This document shows, in pieces, positions 8,096-15,505 of a stretch of 18,622 nt of DNA. Numbering within the stretch: position 1 is the stretch's first letter; the number at the start of each line of letters is the position of its first letter. A model generated the notes under the pieces. It was not told the origin of the DNA, did not search any database, and worked only from the letters and a program-made list of their open reading frames with translations. Location: NCBI GenBank assembly GCA_008704415.1, contig VXIS01000550.1:1-18622 (forward strand), written 5' to 3'. Origin of the DNA: Sphaerosporella brunnea. Its lineage: Eukaryota > Ascomycota > Pezizomycetes > Pezizales > Pyronemataceae. The translations under genes and the position numbers were made by a program.

Positions 8096-8113
8096 GTGAT
8101 GCCGAGGCATCAC
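8096..8113. promoter_or_regulatory. Perfect 18-bp inverted repeat containing a CCTCGG core
   Basis: GTGATGCC-GA-GGCATCAC is a perfect 8-bp inverted repeat with a 2-base centre, and CCGAGG spans its centre. It lies 339-356 bases upstream of the nitronate monooxygenase start and about 220 bases past the SET stop. Its symmetry suits a dimeric DNA-binding protein. It could also form a hairpin in a SET-gene readthrough transcript. Confidence 0.45.
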
Positions 8114-8332
8114 CAGCGATGATTCGCATTTTCATCAAAGCGTGAAGCTGGAGTTTTGAGTGTTTGTTGGTTCAGCGGATTCTTCGTCAGTGGCCTTTGG
8201 CAATACCCACAAGCCTACCGTTTGAGATCAAACAAGTCCAATGGATATCGATTGAACTCCCGCCATGCCTCTAGAGTACTTTCCCTATCTAACATTAGGT
8301 ATAAGTATAATTATAAACACAACACCTACATC

Positions 8333-9469
8333 CTATTCCTCGAGCGTCTTCCTGACCTCCTCCAAAATCCCATTCACCTGCCCCCACCTCTGCTTCACCA
8401 TTTCAAACACCTCCCCCTCCCCGCCCTTTCCCAGCGCCTCCTTGCTCTCCTCCTCAACCGCAGTGACAATACCTCCAATCACACCCTTCACCTTAGCACT
8501 CTCGATCTCGCCCCCCTCCTCGCCCGCCAAAAACCTCCACCACCTGCCCTCCCCAGCCACCAGCAGCCTGACCGCCACCTCAGTGCGATAACACCACCCG
8601 CTCTTATCCAAAACCCAATTCCGCCAATAGCCCTGCTCCCTCAGAAGGGTCTCCCGCTTCGCCAGCAGAGGCTCCAACCACGGATCCAGCAGCAGGGCGT
8701 CCCAATGGTTACTTTCCGGCACGAAGCCATACTCGACCAGCAAAAAATCCGACGAATGGTGGCCGTAGGCCACGAAAATCTCCTCACCGCACGAGATATC
8801 AGTAGTAGTCGTAACGCTGTACCCCGCCTCGGTGAGGGTGGCTGTACAAGCCGTCGGCAAAGATGTGTGGTTGAAGTAATCGATGAACGGACACATGGTC
8901 ATATTCCCTCCTTTGTCCTCCTCGCCCCTACGGGCACGGTGTGGATAGAACAGGGTACGGGTATTAACGACGGCCCAAGCCCAGCGGAACGTCGCCTCGT
9001 GCACCATGGCCACGGCGCGTACCGCAGCCCAATCTGTCTTCAACCGTGTCTCCATGGCGGTTAACAGACGCCTCGCACTCCTGGGCAGCAAGGCTTTCTC
9101 CGCCTCGCTCCACAGCAACGGCAACCCGCGCAGCCCCTCGGAAAGCGACGGAAACGTCTGCATCCATGTCCACCACGGATTCTTTTGATTCCTGCGCTCC
9201 ACGGCCAGCGCGAGCGCGAGAAGCGCATGTGTACCCAGCGCTTCGGCCGCCGGGAGTAGCGGCGCAAACGAGCGCACTGTGTCGCGGTTCAGGAGCGCGG
9301 CGCGCGGGGTTACGGCGATCACGGTGCCCGCGGGGATGTCCGCTGTGGCGATTACGCCGAGGCCGGCGCCGGGAATGAGCGCGGGGGCGATGGAGGTGGT
9401 TTTCAGGCCGTGGGTCGAGACGGCCCAGGTTGCGAAGTTGGTGTGCTGTGGCGGCGCTGGCTGTGCCAT
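8333..9469 (-). CDS. SET-domain lysine methyltransferase, Rubisco-LSMT-like / ribosomal-protein type
   Basis: Single-exon gene of 378 residues, ATG at 9469, TAG at 8333-8335. It is a split SET domain of the class that includes Rubisco large-subunit methyltransferase, SETD3/SETD6 and the yeast Rkm/Efm1/Set10 enzymes, which transfer methyl from S-adenosylmethionine to lysine on ribosomal or translation proteins. Visible motifs are PGAGLGVIATADIPAGTVI at 33-51 (start of the SET fold, with the GxG cofactor loop), WAWAVVNTRTL at 163-173, CPFIDYFNH at 193-201 (the pseudoknot NH) and GEEIFVAYGHHSSDFLLVEYG at 228-248, containing the catalytic-type Tyr. The C-terminal third is helical and charged and corresponds to the LSMT substrate-binding domain, though shorter than in some members. 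No targeting signal is seen, so it is probably cytosolic or nuclear. The exact substrate, and therefore a gene symbol, cannot be assigned. Confidence 0.87.
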   Translation of the reverse strand: MAQPAPPQHTNFATWAVSTHGLKTTSIAPALIPGAGLGVIATADIPAGTVIAVTPRAALLNRDTVRSFAPLLPAAEALGTHALLALALAVERRNQKNPWWTWMQTFPSLSEGLRGLPLLWSEAEKALLPRSARRLLTAMETRLKTDWAAVRAVAMVHEATFRWAWAVVNTRTLFYPHRARRGEEDKGGNMTMCPFIDYFNHTSLPTACTATLTEAGYSVTTTTDISCGEEIFVAYGHHSSDFLLVEYGFVPESNHWDALLLDPWLEPLLAKRETLLREQGYWRNWVLDKSGWCYRTEVAVRLLVAGEGRWWRFLAGEEGGEIESAKVKGVIGGIVTAVEEESKEALGKGGEGEVFEMVKQRWGQVNGILEEVRKTLEE

Positions 9470-9819
9470 TGCCTCTGCCTGTGTGGTAGATATTGATGGG
9501 CTTTTAGTTTTTGGCTGGGGTGTATAGCCGTGGTGTGAGTTACGTTTGGGGGGGGAATGCGGCAGGGAAGGTGGAAAGAAAGGCGGGAGATCAGCGTTGG
9601 TCCGTGCGTGCGACTGTGGTTGTCGGTCATCTCCATCATGTGAACACCGGAATATTACACTTTGCGATTAATGATTAAAATGCCCCCTGCTTTCATGCAA
9701 AATTCCCACCTTCAGTTCTTTTTAAATTTGCATTGTAGGGCAAGCTTACAGTTAGGGAGCGAGACTCATCCAGCTGCCGGTGATAGTTCATGATTCCGTG
9801 TTGACTCCAAGCAAACGCA

Positions 9820-9890
9820 AAAAAGCCGTGGTATAAAAAGAATTGCAACCCCTGCCTGGGGGATAGTGGGTTCAATCCTCAGGCTTTTTC
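9820..9890 (+). other. tRNA-like fold, possible tRNA-Gly(GCC) relic or tRNA-derived element
   Basis: AAAAAGCC at 9820-9827 is the perfect inverse of GGCTTTTT at 9882-9889, so a 70-nt segment is closed by a 7-8 bp acceptor-like stem. Inside is a B-box match, GGTTCAATCC at 9869-9878. The T-arm GTGGG-TTCAATC-CTCAG pairs at 4 of 5 positions, counting one G-T. A hairpin at 9849-9861 has a loop that can be read CTGCCTG, with T in place of universal U33 and anticodon GCC. The TTTTT run would serve as a polymerase III terminator. Against a working tRNA: the anticodon stem has only 3-4 pairs, the D-arm barely pairs, the acceptor stem is unusually A/T-rich, and position 8 is not U. I read it as a degraded tRNA, a tRNA-derived repeat, or chance. 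Confidence 0.27.
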
Positions 9891-9911
9891 TCGTGGGACT
9901 ATTCCCATGAG
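9890..9911. other. Strong 9-bp hairpin
   Basis: CTCGTGGGA-CTAT-TCCCATGAG forms a 9-bp stem with one G-T pair and a 4-base loop, directly after the TTTTT run of the tRNA-like fold. It lies about 420 bases upstream of the SET start, in AT-rich DNA, so it is not an obvious part of either flanking gene. Confidence 0.5.
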
Positions 9912-10514
9912 ACAGCTCAGCTCAGACGTTACACCAAAGGATTTCCGGAACGGGGCGTCTGCCAAATAAAAGAAAGGCAAAGGAAGCTGTGCACAATATT
10001 GATTAACGTACAAATTTTACGCACTCAATCTGTAGATCAAAAAGTCGCACTTGTATGCAGTAGGATGCCTCTTTTACATTCTCTTACTTGAGTTTAATTA
10101 AACCTTTACCGTGTTGTTGGAGGCATCTTAATCATTAACCGTAGTATATATATCATCATGCCCAATGAAAAAGTCAATTGCATTTCAAAGAAAAAAAAAA
10201 ACAAAAAAACCCCCGCTGGACGCGCTCCCAAGGAAAAGCAAGTAGCAAGCAATTGCAATTGTGGCATTTTCACGACGATGAGTTTTTTTTCCTCACCCAC
10301 GTACATTACAAGTGTGTGTGCTCAAGATGAATGATCTCCCAAGAAATAAAAATGAAAAAGGCAACCAGAATGCTTTGTACACAGATCCCCTCCAAGTCTA
10401 TCGGGAATGAAAGAACAACAGCCGTACTGGAAGAAAGCAGGCAACACAGACAAAGCTTTCAAAAAGGGAGGCAAAGGGGAAAAAAGCGCAGAATCCCTTT
10501 TCAGTGACGTCTAG

Positions 10515-10544
10515 GCAAACGAACTGCCAGCAATGGCCACCACA
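10515..10544 (-). repeat. 30-bp direct repeat downstream of PAC2, distal copy
   Basis: This copy reads GCAAACGAACTGCCAGCAAT on the plus strand and continues GGCCACCACA. It matches 10747-10776 at 29 of 30 positions, the seventh base being G here and A there. It lies 366-395 bases past the PAC2 stop. The segment GCCA-GCAA-TGGC can form a small 4-bp hairpin. It may be a repeated 3' UTR element or the trace of a local duplication. Confidence 0.75.
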
Positions 10545-10746
10545 CAGAGAAGAACGGGGAAAAAGGTAAAAATAAAACATAAAATAGCGTAGAAAAAAGG
10601 TCAAAAAAAACACCAAGCAAAGCGAATATGCCTTTTAGCGTACAAAAGCAGAACAAAAGATGAAGACTCCATGTGGGCGTGCGCGTCACTTGATCGCCCG
10701 AGAGGTCATGACTGCGGGCAGCTAGCATTCTACTCAATCCGCCCAC

Positions 10747-10776
10747 GCAAACAAACTGCCAGCAATGGCCACCACA
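10747..10776 (-). repeat. 30-bp direct repeat downstream of PAC2, proximal copy
   Basis: Second copy of the 30-bp repeat, 134-163 bases past the PAC2 stop and so very likely within its 3' untranslated region. Flanking DNA on both copies continues with A-rich tracts containing AGAAC, but similarity does not extend clearly beyond the 30 bases. Confidence 0.75.
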
Positions 10777-10909
10777 AAAAAGAACGAAACTAAAATGTAT
10801 GTACTTGGTAAAAGAAGTGAAAGACAAGAAGAAAACAAAACACCAAAGCCAGGTAAATTTATGAGAACTCATTGACAGCAACTCAAAAACAAGACACAAG
10901 AGGCACTGA

Positions 10910-12274
10910 CTAGCCCCAGTTCGGGTCGTTGAAAGAGACAGAAGGCTCTCCACTCATCGGCTGGAACGGAAGCGGGGGTCTCTCGGCCTCATCAGCACTT
11001 TCGGGCTCGTGCGAGCGACCTCCTGAGACATAGCTGCCGATCATACCGGCGGGAGGGTTCTTGTAGGCGGAGCTCAGGGAACCAGCCATAGGATGACCTA
11101 AAAGTCCCCTCTGAAGGATGGGGGTTCCAACGCCACCGGCGTACGCAGAAGGCTCAGTCATTCCTCCATAGTGGCCAGCGCTGTAAGATGCAGAACGGCC
11201 CTGCTGCATTCCACCGTTGGTCCCGTCCATCCCCGGGGGACTGTTAATGCCACTGCTCATCGAAAAGGAACGACCACTGTTGCTGTCGTGATACGGAGGG
11301 TATTCAGGACCACCCGGGAGCGGGTAGCTGAGCTGAGAACGCGGGATGTTATCTCGCATCGTCTGGGAGTACATTCCCATGTCGTCGTTCCTGCCTGTGG
11401 AGGGCAAGAAGCTGGAGTAACCTGGGCGGACCGGGGTAGAGGTCTCGTACGATTCCCTCGAAACGTCGTAACGGTTGCTCGACAGTGCAGGCGAAGAGGG
11501 GTATGGAACCCCATACTGTGCTTGCCCGTATGGATCGTGGTCGGGCGAGGGAGGAGGGTAATGACGGGACATCTGCGGGCCCGGAGAACCGGACGATGGT
11601 GGAGGAGTATTGTGGTTGCTTCCCGCAACATCAGATCCATTCGAATCGACCGCAACGCGGAAGTTCTGGCCATTGATGAGATCCTCGAGAATCGTCACGT
11701 GGGCAAAGCCAGGCATCCGCGATGGCTGGTGTTGAATGAGGTTACCGGCTACGGCGTGGCGCAAGTTGTAGTAGGACACAAGGTGGTACACTTGGTCGTT
11801 GAGCTTGACGCTGATCGTTTTCTTGACCAGACCCTCCTTCTTGAAATCATATGAATCGACCAGGGATCCGATGAGTTGTCGCTCCTCTTCCTTGGTGATG
11901 TTCAATGGGGGCAAGCCCTCATCGTTTGAGTCCATCCCACTCTCCGTATCATCCTGAGATGTCTTGCGCTTGGCTGCCCGTTTCTTCTCTCCAGGTGGGA
12001 AGCCCTTATTGAGTTCCCGGTAGATCAGGAAGTTGCCCATGATGCGGCTGGGACTCCATGCCACGCCATCGGTCCATCGTTTTATCGACGAGTTGCCCTC
12101 GGAGTAGATGAAGACGTTTCCAGAAGCGATTGACGTTCCCCTCTCCTTATCATGAGGACGGCGGTTTATCATCGGAATACGTCCATTGATGGCTTGGGTG
12201 AACAGCAGAAGGGCATCTCTGCTGGTAAGGACTATGCCTTGAAAAGAAGGCTGGATATGGCCCGCGGAAGTCAT
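10910..12274 (-). CDS. PAC2: Gti1/Pac2-family (WOPR domain) transcription factor, Pac2-type
   Basis: Single coding exon of 454 residues, ATG at 12274, TAG at 10910-10912. WOPR proteins are fungal DNA-binding regulators of morphology, conjugation and conidiation (Wor1, Ryp1, Sge1, Gti1, Pac2). The first half of the WOPR domain spans about residues 10-97, with NRRPHDKERG at 37-46, IKRWTDGVAWSPSRIMGNFL at 64-83 and YREL at 85-88. The second half is about 133-172, with GLVKKTISV at 148-156 and YHLVSYY at 163-169. RRPHDKERG and FPPGEKKRA resemble the Pac2 branch rather than Wor1/Ryp1/Sge1, so the symbol is a family-level choice. A basic stretch, KKRAAKRK at 97-104, may be a nuclear signal. Residues 200-454 are rich in Pro, Ser, Gly and Tyr and probably disordered, as in relatives. 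The frame stays open upstream to a TTG at 12334, but 12274 is the first ATG in the predicted spliced leader. Confidence 0.9.
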   Translation of the reverse strand: MTSAGHIQPSFQGIVLTSRDALLLFTQAINGRIPMINRRPHDKERGTSIASGNVFIYSEGNSSIKRWTDGVAWSPSRIMGNFLIYRELNKGFPPGEKKRAAKRKTSQDDTESGMDSNDEGLPPLNITKEEERQLIGSLVDSYDFKKEGLVKKTISVKLNDQVYHLVSYYNLRHAVAGNLIQHQPSRMPGFAHVTILEDLINGQNFRVAVDSNGSDVAGSNHNTPPPSSGSPGPQMSRHYPPPSPDHDPYGQAQYGVPYPSSPALSSNRYDVSRESYETSTPVRPGYSSFLPSTGRNDDMGMYSQTMRDNIPRSQLSYPLPGGPEYPPYHDSNSGRSFSMSSGINSPPGMDGTNGGMQQGRSASYSAGHYGGMTEPSAYAGGVGTPILQRGLLGHPMAGSLSSAYKNPPAGMIGSYVSGGRSHEPESADEAERPPLPFQPMSGEPSVSFNDPNWG

Positions 12275-12397
12275 CTCTTCGAACCACTCGCTCGGTCGAC
12301 TTGAAAAAATAAAAAAATGTGGCACGAAGCACAAGTCGAGACCCTGCAGCGGAGAAGCTTGAGCGTGAGTGTGTCCTTCCGGTGACAGACAGAAGTG

Positions 12398-12511
12398 CTG
12401 GGAACTTCGAGTTTGTCAGTGAACGTTTTTCAGGGAATAAACAAAGCGCATTGTTCAAAGAGAGATCAGAGCGAAGGCAAAAGAAAGATTTCTGGGAGAG
12501 ATTGGACATAC
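12398..12511 (-). other. Putative 5' UTR intron of PAC2
   Basis: On the minus strand a GTATGT donor at 12511, a CTGAC branch site at 12419-12415 and a CCCAG acceptor ending at 12398 define a 114-bp intron 124 bases upstream of the PAC2 ATG. The branch-to-acceptor gap of 12 bases is normal for ascomycetes. Other acceptors (CTGCAG at about 12349-12344, TTCAAG at about 12305-12300) are possible but lack a good nearby branch site. If the intron is retained, an ATG inside the donor (12509) opens a 119-codon frame overlapping the PAC2 start out of frame. Confidence 0.5.
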
Positions 12512-12584
12512 CGTGGTCGTAAGAATGAGTCTGTAGGCGGGGATTCAGAGCCTACGCTTGGTGATGGGCGGGCTCTGGCTCAGA

Positions 12585-12591
12585 CTTTATA
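12585..12591 (-). promoter_or_regulatory. TATA box of PAC2 (TATAAAG)
   Basis: TATAAAG on the minus strand, about 75 bases upstream of the predicted leader-intron donor, with a GC-rich GGGCGGG just past it in the sense direction (plus-strand 12566-12572). A start site about 30 bases downstream would give a roughly 280-base primary leader, or about 165 after splicing, with no upstream ATG in the spliced form. Confidence 0.45.
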
Positions 12592-12790
12592 CGAGACTTC
12601 GGATTCTGAGTCAGTGCTGGACCTCTCAAAGCTAAACTTCCAAAAAAACATCCACAAAGCTTTCAGAGGCGGGGGAAATGCTAATTCAGGCTACCTTATC
12701 GGTGCTGTGACTGCGGAAACCAAAGGCGTGCAGGAGGAGGAAGTGGTGGGTATCGTATGAAAGCGAGGTAGCTGGAGCTGTTGCTGGGTG

Positions 12791-12802
12791 AGGTAGCTAC
12801 CT
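12791..12802. other. 12-bp perfect palindrome AGGTAGCTACCT
   Basis: Self-complementary dodecamer in a run of related AGCTG/GAGGTAGCT words (12764-12821), about 520 bases upstream of the PAC2 start. It may be a factor-binding site, but no family is recognised. Confidence 0.4.
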
Positions 12803-12933
12803 AGAGCTGCTAGAGCTGTTTTCCCTGGCCCACACGCAAGAATGGTGTTGAAGCAGCAAAAATAGAAGCTCGTCTCGTTCGAGCCACCGGCGACCGACAG
12901 CTCCTCTACTCGCACCGCGTCCGAACAGGCCGG

Positions 12934-13015
12934 ATCACGTGACGTGCGTACGAGTTCTTTTGTCCAGAAAGGCGTGAAACGGCGGCGGTTTGGCGCAGAA
13001 AACAATTCACGTGAT
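12934..13015. promoter_or_regulatory. Pair of TCACGTGA E-boxes
   Basis: ATCACGTGACGT at 12934-12945 and TTCACGTGAT at 13006-13015 each contain the 8-base palindrome TCACGTGA, with centres about 72 bases apart. This is the binding core of fungal bHLH factors (Cbf1, Pho4 and SREBP-like classes). They lie about 660-740 bases upstream of the PAC2 ATG. The LTR at the left end contains a third copy at 66-73. Confidence 0.4.
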
Positions 13016-13356
13016 CAGATATTTTTCGAGAGGAGAACTGTGTCCGAATTAGAAACTGCACCTCGCAAAGTGTGCGAAACGGCATCAATGCGGGGGGGAG
13101 ATTGCTGCGCTGAGCTTGGGACAGCTCCACCAAAACAAACAGCTCCCTCTCCTCCCCGCGGCTGGCAATGGCATCGTTTTCAGCCTGCACGCCTGCCGAA
13201 TAAACAAGCGGGAATGAAGGAATGAAGCCAAAGCCCAAGAAGAAACAAAGATCCTGGGGGTTTACTTACTCCCGCAGCTAATCTTGAGGATGAGCTACCC
13301 TCTTCAGCTTGCGCAAGTGCGGGGCGAAAAAGGTCGATTGGAGGTCCGAACTGGGT

Positions 13357-13444
13357 CTGAGCTGAATACTTTCGAAAGGAACAGAGAGAGAGACTCAATG
13401 TTTCGGGGCCTGAGCTGAAGGACAGGAGAAAGACTCAGTGTTTC
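13357..13444. repeat. Imperfect tandem duplication of about 35-50 bases
   Basis: CTGAGCTGAA occurs exactly at 13357-13366 and 13410-13419. AGACTCAATGTTTC at 13391-13404 is repeated as AGACTCAGTGTTTC at 13431-13444. The first unit is longer by an internal AG-rich stretch, so the two units have diverged by an indel. Confidence 0.65.
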
Positions 13445-13552
13445 TAAAGTACAAGAGCCAATAGTGACCATAAATACTTCGTCCTTCAGTAGCAAAGAAG
13501 TATAAGTATACCCAACGGAGTAGGTACAGGAGCACCTGGAATTTCTTCGCCT

Positions 13553-13598
13553 GGGGGGGGGGGGGGCGAGAAGGGGGGGGGTGGTGGTGGTGGTGGAT
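13553..13598 (+). repeat. Poly-G tracts followed by TGG repeats
   Basis: A G14 run at 13553-13566 and a G9 run at 13573-13581 are followed by TGGTGGTGGTGGTGG. The plus strand could form a G-quadruplex. Such runs are also error-prone in sequencing. Confidence 0.8.
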
Positions 13599-13913
13599 GG
13601 AGGAGGAGTGCTGTGTTGTGTGTGCTAGGGATTACGTCGTTGATCACTCGTGTCGAAGCTCCCGCCGAGTCGGCAGCTCTCGACCCAGTCCAACGAAAAA
13701 GCCCCGCGTGCTGTTAGACTGCTGCCCGCTTCTAACGCGGTGGAGTGAGTACTCGTGCTCGCTCGCCTCCACTGACCAGAAATTTGGCGAGACCCCGCGC
13801 TTGCCTGGTGGGACTAAGGACCCAGTTCCTCTGGGCTGAGGGTTCTTCTCACTGATCGCCTTGTCCGGCCAACGGGGTGTTGAGTGCTGAGTGCTAGCTG
13901 CCGTGCCTGGGGA

Positions 13914-13967
13914 AGAAAAAAAAAAAAAAAAAGAAAAAAAGAAAGAAAAAAAAAGAAAAAAAAAAAG
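13914..13967 (+). repeat. A-rich tract
   Basis: About 54 bases of A runs broken only by single G residues. No target-site duplication or retroposed gene body is visible next to it, so it is best called a simple repeat. Confidence 0.8.
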
Positions 13968-14105
13968 ATGAGGTCGACGCTACTCAACTAGGCGCGTCAC
14001 TATCAGATGTTCTGTTTCTTCTGCCTTTGCACATACCCGGCTTGTGTCAGAACGAACCCTCGGAGTGAAGGCGGAAGTGCACATGCTGATGATATGCACC
14101 GCCCG

Positions 14106-14123
14106 CAGACAGACAGACAGACA
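14106..14123 (+). repeat. CAGA microsatellite
   Basis: CAGACAGACAGACAGACA, four and a half perfect tetranucleotide units. Confidence 0.85.
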
Positions 14124-15010
14124 AAGAACCCTCGCTCACCAGGAATGCTCCAGTGTTAATTCCAGCGCCCTATTCCCGACAGACTCTCGAGGTTCCTATT
14201 CACGGTGGCTGTCTCGACACCGTCGTATCCCTCCAAAAACAGCACGGATCCCAGGCAATGGTCTTTGTCTCGAACGATGGTCCGAAGCCCCCAGAATCTG
14301 GTCCCCGCTTCTGTCTTTCGGCTGGTATCTTTGCCGACGATCCTGTGTTCGTCTGGATCTGAATTGCTCGAAGTTTGAGCTTCGTATGGTCGTATCTAAC
14401 TGCCATCGTGGCAGGTGTCAGCTCAGCACGAGTCGAAAGTCGACTAAAAAAAAACAAAAAACAAACTGGCTTCCAACCTTCTTCTCGAATTAGATGGTCT
14501 TCGGTGTTGGTGCGAGGTCCCTGCAGGGCTCGATCCTTTGTGGAGTCCTGTTGACTTTCACAACCTTATAACGTTAACCTTCTCTCCTATAACGGACCCC
14601 CGATAAATGGGAGGCTGTGTATGGCTAAGCGATTGAACGAGAAAGGTGGCACCTTTTTGAGGCTGTTCGGTGCCGGCGGTTTGTTGGCACAATTGCGGTT
14701 CCAGAAGGGATTGTTATGTCCACTCAGTCGCAGCGGATGGGCCCTCTGAGCGTGCTGATATACGGCCTGATGTTCGGGGTAGTTGCAGTTGACAGCTTTG
14801 ACATAATCGTTCAGGGTTCTATCGACTAGAGACAAACTTTGAGTCCCTACCTGAGACCAGAGTTTGCGTGACGGAGATGGTAGTGGTGGCTATCGTCTGG
14901 AGAAGATGGGGGGCCGAAGGGTCAATTTGTTTCTTTCTGGATGCCGTGCGGGTCATCAGATATATGTTCAAGCTGCCAGGTGCAGAGAAGGCGGGCTGCC
15001 TGCACGGGCG

Positions 15011-15034
15011 TAAAAAACGGGTATAAAAAACGGG
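15011..15034 (+). repeat. Tandem pair of TAAAAAACGGG
   Basis: Two exact copies of TAAAAAACGGG at 15011-15021 and 15024-15034, separated by two bases. The second is preceded by a TATAAAA-like string, but no gene follows on either strand. Confidence 0.6.
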
Positions 15035-15493
15035 CAAGGAAATTCGCCAGCGCACCAAATCGAGTCCCAAACCCGTTCGCAAAAAGGCAGAAGCGCAGGG
15101 CAACAGAGTACTCTATCTCAACCCGGCGCCGTCGGTGATGCAAGGCGACTCTAAACAAAAAGGATGGCTGGCAGTCGATAGTCGGGAGCACGTAGTAGTC
15201 TGTGGCTCAATTCTCAGGGTCGAGATCGTTCGGGGGACGACGATGATGATGGAGGTTCGTACAAGAACAGTACGCTCGCTGGGAAATGATATACGGAGAC
15301 AGGCATACTGACTGATAGGTACGAGGGCTGGCTACGATAGGTAGTAGATATTGCGAATTGCAACCTTCTACTCGGACCCACTGCCCACCCATGGTTGACC
15401 ACCATTCATGCAAGCAGCCTACCGGCGGTGACATATTGACATCCCCCTCATGAAATGTGGCCACCAACTGATTCGATGGCGCACCACCGAGGA

Positions 15494-15505
15494 CCCCCCC
15501 CCCCC
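15494..15505 (+). repeat. Poly-C run (C12)
   Basis: Uninterrupted run of 12 C, one of several long G/C homopolymers confined to the right-hand third of the window. Confidence 0.85.

Larger units (their letters stand above)
7758..8332. other. Nitronate monooxygenase upstream / SET gene downstream region
   Basis: About 575 bases with no supported gene. It contains the probable promoter of the nitronate monooxygenase, with CCTCGG-type sites at 7882-7887, 7940-7945 and 8102-8107. The last lies inside a perfect inverted repeat at 8096-8113. AT-rich sequence at about 8285-8332 fits the 3' end of the SET gene. Open frames that cross this region are antisense shadows or lack protein-like composition. 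Confidence 0.6.
9470..10909. other. Intergenic region between the SET gene and PAC2
   Basis: About 1.4 kb with no supported protein gene. The left part (to about 9650) is the SET gene promoter. The middle (about 9660-10320) is AT-rich and contains the tRNA-like fold at 9820-9890, a hairpin at 9890-9911 and an A-rich run at about 10188-10209. The right part (10400-10909) is purine-rich on the plus strand and lies downstream of PAC2. It holds two copies of a 30-bp repeat. The small minus-strand frames at 10398-10953 are low-complexity Phe/Leu/Ser readings of this purine-rich DNA, not proteins. Confidence 0.6.

Noticed and set aside
12275..12334. PAC2 N-terminal extension starting at the TTG at 12334
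   Set aside because: Non-AUG start. The ATG at 12274 is the first in the predicted spliced leader and gives an N-terminus of a length normal for the family.
13597..13839. 80-codon plus-strand frame after the poly-G/TGG tract
   Set aside because: Short, no domain, and its start lies in simple-repeat sequence.
14085..14125. TGATGAT resembling a snoRNA C box
   Set aside because: No D box (CTGA) at a proper distance and no terminal stem; it sits next to a CAGA microsatellite.
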